A stretch of DNA of 28,936 nucleotides from Nitrospira sp. UBA2082 (GTDB lineage Bacteria > Nitrospirota > Nitrospiria > Nitrospirales > Nitrospiraceae). Positions within the stretch are counted from its first letter, which is position 1; each line of letters opens with the position of its first letter. The notes below the pieces were generated by a model. It was not told where the DNA came from. It did not search any database and saw nothing but the letters and a program-made list of their open reading frames with translations. The position numbers and the translations under genes were made by a program. This document shows, piece after piece, positions 7,397 through 15,421 of this stretch. The stretch covers positions 28,506 to 57,441 of the forward strand of contig DCZO01000003.1 in NCBI GenBank assembly GCA_002331335.1, read 5' to 3'.

Positions 7397-8809
7397 ATGT
7401 ATCGACGCAACATCACACACATCCTCGTCCCGATGGGATGGGTGTTGGCACTGCTCATCGGTTACCATCTGTTGGTGAAACCGTCCATTCAAACGGTTTC
7501 AGCGCCCACCGAAGTCATCGAAGCCGTTCCCCCTCCTCCTCCACCGCCCACAGCGACTCCTCCTGTCGCTGCGACGACCTCGGTCCGCACGCTCGACCAC
7601 ACCGCTATTCCGAATTCCCCACACGACAGGATGTTGGAAACCATCCGTGACGAAATTGAAAAACGCAATCTGCCGCTCGCAGAAACCCAGCTGACTGCGC
7701 TGCCTCCGGCTCTGCTCGACAATGCGCGAATCAAATCCTTTGTGGCCGTACTCTGGAACAACCTGGGCCTGCAGCAAGAACAGCTCCACGGCACACAGGC
7801 TTCCGTCAAGGCGTTCAAGAAAGCGGCAGCCCTTGACGACTCCAACCCCGTCATTCTGATGAATCTGGTCCATGCCTACTGGGAACAACGGGACCCGGCA
7901 TTGAATCAAGACCTACTGGAGAAATTGATCCGGCTCGCTCCTGAAGAACCGTTTCCACACTTGGCGATGGCCGACATCCTACAGGAGCAGGGCCAACCCG
8001 CCGAGGCGGCACAGCACCTGGCCCACGCCGCCGATCGTGTCCGGAAAGACCAGACCCTGCAACCGTATCTCGCCTCCATCACCGAGAAACTCCACCACAT
8101 GGAATCGGTCGAATCCCGTATGGCAACCAGAAACAGCACCCACTTTACCGTGAAATTCGACGGAGCAGAGGACCACGGAACCTGGACGACCGTCCTGGAC
8201 ATTCTCGAAGATGCATACCGGGAAATCGGGCAGAAGTTCGGACATTTCCCTTCCAAGCCCATCGTGGTGGTGCTCCATACGAAGGAGTCGTTTCAAGGTG
8301 CGACCGGCAGCCCGGCCTGGGCCGACGGCCTATACGATCCGACGCTCGGACGCATTCAGGTCCCGACTCAAGGAGCGACGACGGATACGAAATGGCTCAC
8401 CAATGTGCTGCGTCACGAATACGTTCATGCGCTGTTGCACAACTACTTAGGATCGAGCACCGGAGCGCTGCCCACATGGCTCAACGAAGGCTTGGCGATG
8501 CAATGGGCTGGGGATGACTGGCCTGAGATGAATCAGGCCATACGGGAAGATGTCACGGTGATTCCGTTGAATTACCTCGAGGGCTCCTGGGGAACATTAC
8601 CTTCCGATGCGGCAACACTGGCGTATTTGGAAGCCGCCTCTGCCACACGCTATCTGATTGACCGGTGGGGCATAACACAAGTGAATGAACTCTTGAAGGC
8701 ATTCAAGGCCAGGGCGTCAGTACCGACGGCCATCCAAAACAAATTGTTCGTATCCTACGAGCAATTCCATCAACAGTGGCTTGACAGTTTCCGGCAGAAG
8801 CACTCGTAA
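7397..8809 (+). CDS. Membrane-anchored TPR protein with a gluzincin (peptidase MA-like) domain
   Basis: The 470-residue protein has an N-terminal signal anchor (ILVPMGWVLALLIGYHLLV, about 9-27), a proline-rich linker with seven consecutive prolines, TPR-like helices (about 75-230: VLWNNLGLQQEQLHGTQAS, NPVILMNLVHAYWEQ, PFPHLAMADILQEQG), and a C-terminal peptidase domain. The latter has H340-E-Y-V-H344 and a third zinc ligand E364 in LPTWLNEGLAMQW, the gluzincin arrangement. It probably acts in the periplasm or at the outer face of the inner membrane; substrates are unknown. The ATG at 7397 has GGAG eight bases upstream and places the anchor at the N-terminus; the frame extends to 7283 but that overlaps recG. 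It diverges from recG. Confidence 0.85.
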   Translation: MYRRNITHILVPMGWVLALLIGYHLLVKPSIQTVSAPTEVIEAVPPPPPPPTATPPVAATTSVRTLDHTAIPNSPHDRMLETIRDEIEKRNLPLAETQLTALPPALLDNARIKSFVAVLWNNLGLQQEQLHGTQASVKAFKKAAALDDSNPVILMNLVHAYWEQRDPALNQDLLEKLIRLAPEEPFPHLAMADILQEQGQPAEAAQHLAHAADRVRKDQTLQPYLASITEKLHHMESVESRMATRNSTHFTVKFDGAEDHGTWTTVLDILEDAYREIGQKFGHFPSKPIVVVLHTKESFQGATGSPAWADGLYDPTLGRIQVPTQGATTDTKWLTNVLRHEYVHALLHNYLGSSTGALPTWLNEGLAMQWAGDDWPEMNQAIREDVTVIPLNYLEGSWGTLPSDAATLAYLEAASATRYLIDRWGITQVNELLKAFKARASVPTAIQNKLFVSYEQFHQQWLDSFRQKHS

Positions 8810-8858
8810 CGACACGAGCGTTCCTATGAACCGGATGACTCATGGGGCGTAGCGGCGG

Positions 8859-9770
8859 TCAGATTTCTTCGGAGGCGGCGTCCTGCGTGATTGGGCCGGT
8901 CCAGGCCGGAAGCAACTGGGCCTGATCGTCATCCACGCCTTGGCTGTCTTCCTCGGCCGGCCACTGCAACACCTGATCTTCCCACAAGATCGTCCGGCCG
9001 TCGCGGCTGAACATCCTGACTCGAAAATCAAACGTGTCGGCTTCCTGCAATGCCTCATCAGCTGGATGAGCGGCGATCATCTTGCCCTTCGCGACACCCT
9101 TACCATCGGTGGAAAATTCGTCTTCCCAGACCACTCCTCCGGTCGACGCATCAAATGCGCGCAACAAGAAGAGCGGCTGCCGTGCATCGGCTTCAGCGCT
9201 ATCGACCTTCATCACGACGGCACGCCGGGGAACCAGGGTAGAAATCGTGTGCCCCGGTCTGCTCCCTTCATTGGGGGTAAGATTGAGCTGGCCCGCCCAC
9301 TGAAACTCGCCTGTCGTGGCGTCGTAGACACGGAGCATGAAATTTGACAGGTCGGTCGCCCCCAGCCCCACTCCACCCGCGAAAATGCGTCCCTTCGAAG
9401 CATTCGTTCGAGCGGCGTTGCGGTCTTCCTTAATACTTAATTCATAGACGTCTTCGGATAACACTTCCCCCGACACCGCATCGTACACTTTGACCGTGAT
9501 GGTAGAGTCGAATTCGTTTTGATAGCCAAAGCCGGCCGCCACGATCGCCGCCTTATCCAATTTTGTCTCGGCTCCCGTCTGGCCCCACGCCTGGCCGCCC
9601 ACCAACGGAAGACACAAGACCACAGCGGCCACCCAGGAGGAGACGGCCATAGACCGGTTCTGATACGCGCCCGCTCCCGTGCAATGACGATGTCCCGAAA
9701 GAGGATTTCGATTGGGAGAGGGAGTTGCTGACGGTTCACGCAGCAGGGACAACCAGTGAATCAGCGGCAT
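8859..9770 (-). CDS. Exported protein with four quinoprotein-like repeats
   Basis: Four repeated motifs of the form YDAxTGExxWED are visible: VKVYDAVSGEVLSED (93-107), LRVYDATTGEFQWAG (146-160), LRAFDASTGGVVWED (203-217) and VRMFSRDGRTILWED (251-265). They are spaced about 50 residues apart, like blades of a PQQ-type beta-propeller, though four are too few for a full eight-blade enzyme and no cofactor site is seen. A signal peptide (MAVSSWVAAVVLCLPLVGG, ending AWGQ) begins at residue 41. The start is ambiguous: the ATG at 9770 has an excellent GGAGGG ribosome site but puts 40 residues before the signal, while the ATG at 9650 starts directly at the signal with a poor site. It converges with the peptidase gene. 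Confidence 0.7.
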   Translation of the reverse strand: MPLIHWLSLLREPSATPSPNRNPLSGHRHCTGAGAYQNRSMAVSSWVAAVVLCLPLVGGQAWGQTGAETKLDKAAIVAAGFGYQNEFDSTITVKVYDAVSGEVLSEDVYELSIKEDRNAARTNASKGRIFAGGVGLGATDLSNFMLRVYDATTGEFQWAGQLNLTPNEGSRPGHTISTLVPRRAVVMKVDSAEADARQPLFLLRAFDASTGGVVWEDEFSTDGKGVAKGKMIAAHPADEALQEADTFDFRVRMFSRDGRTILWEDQVLQWPAEEDSQGVDDDQAQLLPAWTGPITQDAASEEI

Positions 9771-9922
9771 AGACCCTCCTCAAGGCTTGGATGCATCATG
9801 CAAGAGGTCGGGGCCGCCGGTAAATTCCCCCACTGTAGTCAGTTCCCCCCCCGAAAGGAGGGGCTGCACTTCGACAAGCCCGTACCATTGCGGGAGGTAT
9901 TTCTCCGGTCTATAGTCTCCCC

Positions 9923-10324
9923 ATGAAACGAACTGCGTTGCTCACCCTGTTGGTAGGAATCGTGGCCGTCGGGTTGGGAGCCCTGACTGCCGGACCGGAA
10001 CCGGTCACGGCGCGGACCCAGCCCTGGTGGATCGGCTTTCTGGTGCTCACTCCACTGGGCTTGGCAATGCTGGTTTGGCGGGGATTTTGGTGGGCCGCGA
10101 TGGCCTGTGTGATGTATGGGACCGTCGGATTGGCACTTGATCTGGCGACAACCATACAGATTCTCACGAAAGACCAGGAGACAGGCCCGTCCTTCCTGAA
10201 TAATCTGATCAGTGGCTGTTTGAACTTCCTCTTGATCCTGTTCGGCGGGCGTTCGTTTTTGGAGGTGACTCAGGCGCCAACGCCTCAAGAACCCCGTCCT
10301 CCCAATCCTCCGTCGCCTTCTTGA
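9923..10324 (+). CDS. Small four-helix membrane protein, unknown
   Basis: The 133-residue protein has four hydrophobic segments: LLTLLVGIVAVGLGAL (6-21), WWIGFLVLTPLGLAMLVW (about 35-52), FWWAAMACVMYGTVGLALDL (about 55-74) and ISGCLNFLLILFGG. A proline-rich cytoplasmic or external tail (APTPQEPRPPNPPSPS) follows. No family is recognised. Its last 116 bases overlap the convergent methyltransferase gene, and the tail is the part that overlaps. The ribosome site is weak; a GGGAGG lies too far upstream (about 25 bases) to serve. The gap before it (9771-9922) shows no clear gene. Confidence 0.6.
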   Translation: MKRTALLTLLVGIVAVGLGALTAGPEPVTARTQPWWIGFLVLTPLGLAMLVWRGFWWAAMACVMYGTVGLALDLATTIQILTKDQETGPSFLNNLISGCLNFLLILFGGRSFLEVTQAPTPQEPRPPNPPSPS

Positions 10325-11276
10325 TACGGAGCAACTTGACCCGGTTAAACCCCGCATCACTCAGCCATCGTTTCACCTCCGACGCTGAATAGGTGTCGCC
10401 GCCTGTTGTAAACAGCAGCATGGACACGGCGAAGAGGCTCGCATCCGCGGGAAACAACCCTTCACGGTCATGCAGCAAGGCGTCTTGGATAATCAGTCGT
10501 CCGCCTGGCGCCAAAGCCGCCAAGGCACGGCGGAAGATCGCCTGATTGTCCTCCGGTGAATAGATGTGCAACACATTGGAATACCAAATCACGTCGTACG
10601 TGCCCGGAATAGCATCCTTTGTAAAATCAAGGGGAAGATAGGACAACCGCCGTCCCGCCTTGTGAGTTGCGGCGACCTCTCTTGCTACGTTCAACGCAGC
10701 ATCACGGTCACAGACCGTAGCCCGCAGCCGTGGATTCTGAGCCAGAAACGCGAGCGCATAGGTAGCGGGACCTCCTCCAAGATCCAGCAACGTGTGGGCC
10801 CTCCCGAGCTTCACCTGCGCCGCAATTGCGGGTGCAATCTCCAGCGTACGGTGATGCATGGCCCATGTGAATCGCTTCCGCCACTCGGGACTATCAGGAA
10901 CATCGTGATCAATCGGCAACCCGCTTCGGATGGATTCCGGCAACCGGCACCAATCATGCCAATGGGTCTTGATCAAATCCAAATAGCCGCCTCGATAGGC
11001 CGGATGGTCAGCATTCAGCTCCGTACCCCCCAATCGCGTGTTCTTGTACGTCGCTCCTTGTTTGAGGAGAACTCCGGCCATGGCCAGATTCCTGCAAAGA
11101 ACGGCAAGCCCCCGCTCGCTGACCCTCAGTTTCTTGGCCAACTCCGGGACCGTCCAGATTCGATGCCCAACCACCGTAAAGAGGTCCAGTTCCAACGCCG
11201 CCAGCAAGACCACCGGCAACCGATACGCCGAGACTGCGTTACGAAACCCGTCGAACGTGGTAATCGGCCGCCTCAT
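10209..11276 (-). CDS. SAM-dependent O-methyltransferase (family 2 type)
   Basis: The 355-residue protein has an N-terminal winged-helix dimerisation domain (about 1-100: IWTVPELAKKLRVSERGLAV, LCRNLAMAGVL) and a C-terminal Rossmann methyltransferase domain. Motif I is LLDLGGGPATY (about 163-173), VCDRDAAL gives the acidic residue for the SAM ribose, and FTKDAIPGTYDVIWYSNVLH and LAPGGRLIIQDALL follow in order. This is the plant/bacterial acetylserotonin- and hydroxyneurosporene-type O-methyltransferase family. The substrate cannot be told. The ATG at 11276 overlaps the stop of the upstream gene (ATGA). The C-terminal tail (PESPPKTNARRTGSRGSSNS) is low-complexity and lies antisense to the end of the convergent membrane-protein gene. 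Confidence 0.85.
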   Translation of the reverse strand: MRRPITTFDGFRNAVSAYRLPVVLLAALELDLFTVVGHRIWTVPELAKKLRVSERGLAVLCRNLAMAGVLLKQGATYKNTRLGGTELNADHPAYRGGYLDLIKTHWHDWCRLPESIRSGLPIDHDVPDSPEWRKRFTWAMHHRTLEIAPAIAAQVKLGRAHTLLDLGGGPATYALAFLAQNPRLRATVCDRDAALNVAREVAATHKAGRRLSYLPLDFTKDAIPGTYDVIWYSNVLHIYSPEDNQAIFRRALAALAPGGRLIIQDALLHDREGLFPADASLFAVSMLLFTTGGDTYSASEVKRWLSDAGFNRVKLLRIKKATEDWEDGVLEALAPESPPKTNARRTGSRGSSNSH

Positions 11277-11710
11277 GCCTGGCCGCCGATCTGTCGGCAA
11301 CACCACCGAAGGAGATCTTCCACCTTGGCGGAATTCTGGATATCCATGAGTCGCGTAAACGTCACCGCAACAAACTCGTCGTTGATCTCCGTCTCTTCCG
11401 CGAATCCGGATTGTACGAGCAGTGGTCGAAACTTCGACACCGCGGGCTGGAGAAAATACTTGGCCTGCTTGGCAACTTCGTCAGTTCCCAGATCCTCCGG
11501 CGTCCCATCCGACATCAGCGCCATCACCTCGTCCATGGCCAGACCATACTGGCAGACCACCGCACCGTCCGGTTTGACCTCTAAAAGCCAGCCGTCCGGC
11601 CCGAGATCCATGATCAACGGGCCACCGGACTCCAATTCATTGAACTGGGGAAAGGTCTGCATCAGCGAGGAACGAAGTTGCTGCCAGGCGGGTGAGACAG
11701 ATTCGGTCAT
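11273..11710 (-). CDS. Conserved-looking cytoplasmic protein, unknown (145 aa)
   Basis: The protein is acidic and has no signal or membrane segment. Recognisable blocks are GGPLIMDLGPDGWLLEVKPD (central beta-rich segment), VAKQAKYFLQPAVSKFRPLL and a C-terminal VEDLLRWCCRQIGG with paired cysteines. No family is recognised. The ATG at 11710 has a GAAGG ribosome site eight bases upstream. It sits 10 bases after the TPR gene and overlaps the methyltransferase start, so it is translated from the same operon. A role supporting the neighbouring methyltransferase or TPR protein is possible but only inferred from the packing. Confidence 0.7.
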   Translation of the reverse strand: MTESVSPAWQQLRSSLMQTFPQFNELESGGPLIMDLGPDGWLLEVKPDGAVVCQYGLAMDEVMALMSDGTPEDLGTDEVAKQAKYFLQPAVSKFRPLLVQSGFAEETEINDEFVAVTFTRLMDIQNSAKVEDLLRWCCRQIGGQA

Positions 11711-11720
11711 ACATGGACCT

Positions 11721-12530
11721 TCAAATAGGTTGCCGGCTATGATGCGCTGCCAGACGGTCGCGCAACACCGCCAAGCGTCGCGTATTTTCATCGAGCTTGG
11801 GCAATTGGTACTTGCGATCCATCTCGACAACGAGCGCCATCAGGTCCGCGGCCTCTGGTATCCGATTGGTCTCTTCGAAACATTGGGCCAGCACGTATCT
11901 TGCCCCGCCCGCACGGAGTTCGTCACCGGACCGTTCGGCGATCGACAGGCTGGTCTGGCAGCAGGCGATCGCGTCATCGTATCGCTGTTGAATGAGGAAC
12001 GTGCGTCCGATCATGCGCCAGGCGTCCGCCATACCGCCCTGATTGGCGAGTCGCTGCATCAACCCAAGGGAACGTTCATAATACCTGATCGCGTCGTCGA
12101 ACTGGCCGGTCTCGCGCGCCACCAGGCCAAGATCCGACAACAATACCGCCTCAGCCGCCTCATCACGTGTTTTTCTGATGAGATCGAGCGCCTCCAGATA
12201 ATAGGCTCGCGCCCGGTCCCATTCACCGGCGTCGGCCCGCAGATTGCCCAAATTCGCCAGCGTCGTGCCAATGCCCCGCTCATCTCCGAGGATCTTCTGC
12301 AACTCCAAGACCTCTTGATAATGAGCCTGTGCCGCGTCACGGCGGCCGCTCACCGCGCAGATATTACCGAGATTGCCCAGCGTCGCCGCCAACGCCCGTC
12401 GGTCTCCGGTCAGTCGATCACACTCCAATGCTTTGGCATAATAGGCATAGGCATCCGTATAGTGCCCGCGCGAGAAGAGGTCGTTGCCTTGGCGATTCAA
12501 TTCTTCGGATGAGCCGTTGCGCAGTGTCAT
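11721..12530 (-). CDS. TPR-repeat protein
   Basis: This cytoplasmic protein of 269 residues consists of tandem tetratricopeptide repeats of the 40-residue (Pins/LGN-like) kind. Repeats begin at SSEELNRQGNDLFSRGHYTD, then ALAATLGNLGNICAVSGRRD, GIGTTLANLGNLRADAGEWD, AVLLSDLGLVARETGQFDDA, and MADAWRMIGRTFLIQQRYDD, with a sixth, degenerate one. Such arrays bind partner proteins. The ATG at 12530 overlaps the stop of the MBL-fold gene (ATGA), so translation is coupled; a longer in-frame extension upstream to 12812 is the shadow of that gene. No enzyme domain is attached. Confidence 0.85.
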   Translation of the reverse strand: MTLRNGSSEELNRQGNDLFSRGHYTDAYAYYAKALECDRLTGDRRALAATLGNLGNICAVSGRRDAAQAHYQEVLELQKILGDERGIGTTLANLGNLRADAGEWDRARAYYLEALDLIRKTRDEAAEAVLLSDLGLVARETGQFDDAIRYYERSLGLMQRLANQGGMADAWRMIGRTFLIQQRYDDAIACCQTSLSIAERSGDELRAGGARYVLAQCFEETNRIPEAADLMALVVEMDRKYQLPKLDENTRRLAVLRDRLAAHHSRQPI

Positions 12531-13135
12531 GGCGCTCCATCTAACAGCCGCACAACCGCCGACTTGCCGCCGGTGAGAATCGCGGTGCCGTCTCCGACGA
12601 GAAGACTGTCGAACTCGTACTTCAGAAGCCGGCGGAGTCCCTCCTTGGCCTTCGCCGCATCGGCGTACTTCTCGGCGGGAAGCAGACTCACGCTTCCGGC
12701 CGGTTTGCCGATCAACGCATCCCCAACGATCAGCACACCCTTCCCCTGCCCCTGTTGAATAAACAACGCCGACTCGCCAGGTGACTTCTGATCTTTCAGC
12801 CGAATCACCCAAATGCCGCCCGGCAATAATTCCCCGTCCGTGTAGGTATGTGTGGGGTTCAGATCCATCTGGGGCGCGTCCGCCTCAGGAAGGTACAGGC
12901 GGCACGCGAACTCCACTTGGCACGCCGCCGCTTCCCGTGCATGGTCCCGATTCGTCACAATGATGTAATCGACCGGCCCATGACGCCGAATGAGGGATTT
13001 CGTCTCGGCTGTCATCGGAGGCGGATCTATCAGGATTGCGTGCTCACCGATCGTCAGAAACAGCCCGTTGAAGTCAAGCTGCTTTTCCTCTGAAAACCAC
13101 GACCATTGCCAGATGCTGGGCAGAAGTTGTTTCAT
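12527..13135 (-). CDS. MBL-fold protein with a degenerate metal site
   Basis: The 202-residue protein follows the metallo-beta-lactamase fold pattern: FNGLFLTIGEHAILIDPPPM, then VDYIIVTNRDHAREAAACQV at the place of the HxHxDH motif, then SPGESALFI and GVLIVGDALIGKPAG. In the metal motif only the Asp and last His remain (TNRDHA), so a two-metal hydrolase site is unlikely. Proteins of this kind can bind one metal or none. The function is not known. The ATG at 13135 has a GAGGA site. It is the first of four overlapping or closely spaced genes ending in the methyltransferase. Confidence 0.75.
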   Translation of the reverse strand: MKQLLPSIWQWSWFSEEKQLDFNGLFLTIGEHAILIDPPPMTAETKSLIRRHGPVDYIIVTNRDHAREAAACQVEFACRLYLPEADAPQMDLNPTHTYTDGELLPGGIWVIRLKDQKSPGESALFIQQGQGKGVLIVGDALIGKPAGSVSLLPAEKYADAAKAKEGLRRLLKYEFDSLLVGDGTAILTGGKSAVVRLLDGAP

Positions 13136-13165
13136 GGGAAGATCCTCAAAGAGCCGGGGACAACC

Positions 13166-13405
13166 CTACAGCGCCGCGACGGCGTCTGTGACGACCTTGG
13201 TCACCTTGGCAAGAATTCCAGCCTCGTGTGGCAAATCGATGATGTCGTCTTCGGACACCGTGATGAACTTTCGGTTCTGTCCTTTGGTCAGCGAAATCAG
13301 GAACAGGCTGTTTGACGGCGTGGTCGGAATGACCACCTGTACCGCTCCGTCCACTCCCTTCACGACTTCCACAAACTTCTGTTTCCCTTCCTCTATCTCA
13401 TCCAT
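13166..13405 (-). CDS. Small conserved-looking protein, unknown (79 aa)
   Basis: The product MDEIEEGKQKFVEVVKGVDG... is soluble, with alternating beta-strand-like segments (AVQVVIPTTPSNSLFLISLT and KFITVSEDDIIDLPH) and a C-terminal helix (ILAKVTKVVTDAVAAL). No family is recognised. A strong AAGGAGAG ribosome site lies about 9 bases before the ATG, which supports it being a real gene. It lies 30 bases before the MBL-fold gene and is probably co-transcribed. The 192-base gap upstream (13406-13597) holds no further gene I can support and may contain the promoter. Confidence 0.65.
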   Translation of the reverse strand: MDEIEEGKQKFVEVVKGVDGAVQVVIPTTPSNSLFLISLTKGQNRKFITVSEDDIIDLPHEAGILAKVTKVVTDAVAAL

Positions 13406-13597
13406 CGTAGCCGTCTCTCCTTACGATCGCGTTCCTCACCGCCGGTGACTCCCCGATCCTGCTGCCTCTACCGCCAGACACAAGCGACCACCGTTGAATT
13501 CAACTTCGTTGAGTTCCCGCATCAGCAGATGTCGCATCCTAGCACGGTGATTTTTAAGCGGGCAACCGAAGGGAGCAGGAGCGAATCTGTCCGGGGC

Positions 13598-13906
13598 TCA
13601 ACCGTCATGCTGGTTGAGCATGTCTTGAAGGTGCTGCTTGGCCTTGCCTTCGAATCGGACGAACTCGACGCCGTATCGCCCGTCCCGTTTCCATCGAACG
13701 ATGGCAAGCGCGACATCGATCGGGAAGCGCGCCCCGGAGAGTTCGACATGCAGACAGAGATGGGCTCCGATGGCGAATTGGACGTCGCTCACGATCTCGC
13801 CGCCCCCGATCGTGAGATTGGTCAGGACACCTTTCCCGGTGACGTTATCACTGGTGAACGTGACATGATAATTCACCGGCACCCTCGACTTCGATCGTGG
13901 TCTCAT
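13598..13906 (-). CDS. PilZ-domain protein (probable cyclic-di-GMP receptor)
   Basis: The 102-residue protein is a single PilZ domain. The c-di-GMP binding motifs are present: R4-S-K-S-R8 (RxxxR) near the start and N30-L-T-I-G-G35, matching [D/N]x[S/T]xxG. Later strands LCLHVELSGARFPIDVALAI and GRYGVEFVRFEGKAKQHLQD complete the beta-barrel and terminal helix. Single-domain PilZ proteins bind c-di-GMP and act through protein partners in motility, attachment or secretion. The gene lies 23 bases after purF in the same direction and may be a read-through member of the purine operon, although its function is unrelated. Confidence 0.85.
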   Translation of the reverse strand: MRPRSKSRVPVNYHVTFTSDNVTGKGVLTNLTIGGGEIVSDVQFAIGAHLCLHVELSGARFPIDVALAIVRWKRDGRYGVEFVRFEGKAKQHLQDMLNQHDG

Positions 13907-13929
13907 GCTCTCGGTCCCCTGTTTCTTGG

Positions 13930-15405
13930 TCAGCGCGCCGGTTCGAATAAGCCCAATTGCAGTTCTTCAGCGCGGGTAAACGGAATGGGATAGTGCTCCG
14001 TAAAACACGCGTTGCAGTAATGCTCGGGGGCGCCCGGCACCATCTTGAGCATCCCTTCGAGGCTGAGGTAGGCCAGACTATCGGCCGTGATGTACTTGCG
14101 GATTTCTTCGGCGGAATGGTTGGAGGCGATGAGTTCTTTCTTGGTCGGCGTATCGATTCCGTAAAAACACGGTGAGACGATCGGCGGAGAACTGATCCGC
14201 ACATGAACTTCCTTGGCCCCGGCCTGGCGGATCATCTTGACGATCTTTCGGCTGGTCGTCCCACGGACCAGGGAGTCGTCCACCACCACGACGCGCTTTC
14301 CGGACAAGACTTCGGAGACAGCGTTCAGCTTCACCTTGACACCGAAATGGCGAATCGACTGTTCCGGCTCGATGAACGTCCGCCCGACATAGTGGTTCCG
14401 GATCAGCCCGGTCTCGAACCGGATCCCACCGCCTTCCGCATAGCCCAACGCAGCGGGTACGCCGGAATCCGGCACCGGAATGACGATATCCGCCGGCACC
14501 CAGGATTCGCTCGCCAGTTGCCGTCCAAGCGCTTTGCGTGTCGCATACACGGCGTTCGCGCCGAAGATCCGGCTGTCGGGCCTGGCGAAATAGACGTACT
14601 CGAAGACGCACATCGCCTGGTCTCTTTTGGGAAACGGCCGGTGGCTGTCCAAACCCTGATCGCTGATCACAATCAGCTCACCGGGTTCGATTTCACGGAC
14701 ATATTCCGCGTCCAGCAAATCGAAGGCGCACGTCTCCGACGCGACGATCCAGCTGCTGCGCACCCGTCCAAGGCAGAGCGGCCGCAATCCATACGGGTCG
14801 CGCGCGGCAATAAGGCCGTTGTCGGTCAAGAGCACGACAGAGAACGCGCCGCGCACTTGATTGAGTGCATCCATCACGCGCGCAAGAAACGAGCCGGCTT
14901 TCGAATGCGCGATCAGATGGATGATGACCTCGCTGTCCGACGTGGATTGGAAGATCGCGCCGTAGGCCTCGAGTTCGTTGCGGAGCACCTGGGCATTGAT
15001 GAGATTGCCGTTGTGCGCCAAGGCCAGATTGCCGAGCGCGAAATTGACGGTCAGCGGCTGCACATTCTTCAAGTCGTTGCCGCCGGCCGTGGAATACCGA
15101 TTATGGCCGATGGCCATGTGTCCGGGAAGTCTTTCCAGCGAAGCCTTATTATAAATGTCTGCGACAAGCCCCATGCCCTTTTGCACACAGAACTGGTTTC
15201 CATCCCCCGACACGATGCCCGAGGCTTCCTGTCCACGATGTTGGAGCGCATAGAGTGCAAGATAGGTGAGATTGGCGGCCTCTTCGTGGCCGAAGACCCC
15301 GACGACCGCACATTCTTCGTGGAACTTGTCCGGCCCCTCAAGGGAACGGTGGAAAGCAAACGGCGACACGATCGGAAGTTCCCTCTTGGTTCGAAACTGG
15401 TCCAT
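13930..15405 (-). CDS. purF: Amidophosphoribosyltransferase (first step of purine synthesis)
   Basis: PurF makes phosphoribosylamine from PRPP and glutamine. The glutaminase nucleophile is C32 in HEECAVVGVFG, exposed by removal of a propeptide; HNRYSTAGG and HNGNLIN follow. The PRPP loop is VVVVDDSLVRGTTS. Cysteines in CVFEYVYFARPDS, SPCFYGIDTP and YCNACF fit the iron-sulfur-containing Bacillus-type enzyme. The propeptide is 31 residues from the ATG at 15405, longer than the 11 of B. subtilis; a GTG in frame (15369) with AGAGGGA upstream would give 19. The gene follows purL by 16 bases. Length is 491 residues. Confidence 0.96.
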   Translation of the reverse strand: MDQFRTKRELPIVSPFAFHRSLEGPDKFHEECAVVGVFGHEEAANLTYLALYALQHRGQEASGIVSGDGNQFCVQKGMGLVADIYNKASLERLPGHMAIGHNRYSTAGGNDLKNVQPLTVNFALGNLALAHNGNLINAQVLRNELEAYGAIFQSTSDSEVIIHLIAHSKAGSFLARVMDALNQVRGAFSVVLLTDNGLIAARDPYGLRPLCLGRVRSSWIVASETCAFDLLDAEYVREIEPGELIVISDQGLDSHRPFPKRDQAMCVFEYVYFARPDSRIFGANAVYATRKALGRQLASESWVPADIVIPVPDSGVPAALGYAEGGGIRFETGLIRNHYVGRTFIEPEQSIRHFGVKVKLNAVSEVLSGKRVVVVDDSLVRGTTSRKIVKMIRQAGAKEVHVRISSPPIVSPCFYGIDTPTKKELIASNHSAEEIRKYITADSLAYLSLEGMLKMVPGAPEHYCNACFTEHYPIPFTRAEELQLGLFEPAR

Positions 15406-15421
15406 AGGTCACCGCTTCACG

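Noticed and set aside
10566..12512. 648-codon plus-strand open frame
   Set aside because: It runs antisense to the methyltransferase, 145-aa and TPR genes, all of which have clear motifs or coupled starts.
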